6,559 nt of DNA, taken from Chlorobiota bacterium (GTDB taxonomy: Bacteria; Bacteroidota; Bacteroidia; Bacteroidales; F082). The stretch's first letter is position 1. Each line of letters begins with the position of its first letter. The notes beneath the pieces were generated by a model. It was not told where the DNA came from and did no database searches. It saw nothing but the letters and a program-made list of their open reading frames with translations. The stretch spans positions 1-6,559 of the forward strand of contig JAUXBM010000104.1 of NCBI GenBank assembly GCA_030619415.1. The letters are read 5' to 3'. The translations under genes and the position numbers were made by a program. Shown here one piece after another: positions 6,170-6,559 of this stretch.

Positions 6170-6559
6170 ATGCAAAAATTTCTTTTCGTTTCCGTTGCCA
6201 CCTTATTATCCTGGCAGGTCTATTCGCAGGACACGATAACTGTTATGCACTATAACCTCCTGTTTTATGGAGTGACCTCCGATTGGTGCGATGCTTCGAA
6301 CAATGATATCAATGATAAAGATGAATACCTAAAAAAGATCATCGGCTATAGCAAGCCAGATATTTTTACGGTAAATGAGATCAGTCATTCGCAAGCCATT
6401 CATCAGCACTTGCTTGATCAGGTATTGAACACAAATGGTGTAGAATATTATGCAAAAGCCAATTTTCTTTCTGAGGCTGAATCAGATTTAGTGAATATGC
6501 TGTATTACAATTCTGAAAAGCTAATCCTCAAAAATCACACCATTGCACAAAGCTATATC
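6170..6559 (+). CDS. Secreted endonuclease/exonuclease/phosphatase-fold protein, N-terminal part (runs off the window end)
   Basis: The ATG at 6170 follows the mutB stop after three bases, and 130 codons stay open to the edge. MQKFLFVSVATLLSWQVYSQ is a signal peptide with likely cleavage after YSQ or just before it, so the product is exported. The mature part begins DTITVMHYNLLFYG and continues YSKPDIFTVNEI. These match the first two motifs of the EEP (DNase I / phosphodiesterase) fold: the conserved Asn (N29) and the metal-binding Glu (E70, in the position of PDIxxLQE). A later SDLVNMLYYN strand fits the same fold. Substrate could be nucleic acid, phospholipid or another phosphodiester; the catalytic His motifs lie beyond the window. 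The tight spacing suggests co-transcription with mutB, though no functional link is evident. It was not among the supplied frames because its stop is outside the window. Confidence 0.8.
   Translation, partial: MQKFLFVSVATLLSWQVYSQDTITVMHYNLLFYGVTSDWCDASNNDINDKDEYLKKIIGYSKPDIFTVNEISHSQAIHQHLLDQVLNTNGVEYYAKANFLSEAESDLVNMLYYNSEKLILKNHTIAQSYI

Overview
The window looks like a chromosomal segment of a Bacteroidota (Bacteroidetes) bacterium. Three things point there. A promoter element matching the Bacteroidota -7 consensus TAnnTTTG lies ahead of mutA. Start codons are preceded by A-rich stretches rather than Shine-Dalgarno sequences. The protein sequences have the style of that phylum, including split methylmalonyl-CoA mutase subunits and secreted proteins with short hydrophobic leaders. 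The genus cannot be fixed from this sequence alone.

Layout. Bases 1-260 hold the 5' part of a minus-strand gene for an unrecognised exported protein. It diverges from mutA (480-2336, plus strand), the small subunit of adenosylcobalamin-dependent methylmalonyl-CoA mutase. mutB (4013-6166), the large catalytic subunit, would normally follow almost directly. Here about 1.68 kb separates them. That gap holds a nested foldback element of about 158 bp, a 40-bp palindromic repeat (copy 1), a DUF1016/YhcG-type PD-(D/E)XK nuclease gene (2599-3693), a previously unlisted 55-codon gene (3712-3879), and copy 2 of the palindromic repeat (3893-3932). mutB follows. Three bases after its stop begins the 5' part of a secreted endonuclease/exonuclease/phosphatase-fold protein that runs off the end.

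How it works together. MutA and MutB form the heterodimer that interconverts succinyl-CoA and (R)-methylmalonyl-CoA, the B12-dependent step linking succinate and propionate metabolism. The DNA between them has nothing to do with that pathway. It looks like an accessory cassette that has entered the operon: a sampled row is visibly AT-richer, it encodes a nuclease of a family that is patchily distributed, and near-identical palindromes flank it.

The most notable observation is in the two flanking palindromes. They match at 34 of 40 positions, and three of the six differences lie together in the 3-base centre of the hairpin, AAC in one copy and GTT in the other. These are exact reverse complements, as if the centre of the palindrome had been flipped. 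This suggests a DNA-processing site or a palindrome-tagged mobile cassette, but no transposase or recombinase is visible and the idea is unproven.
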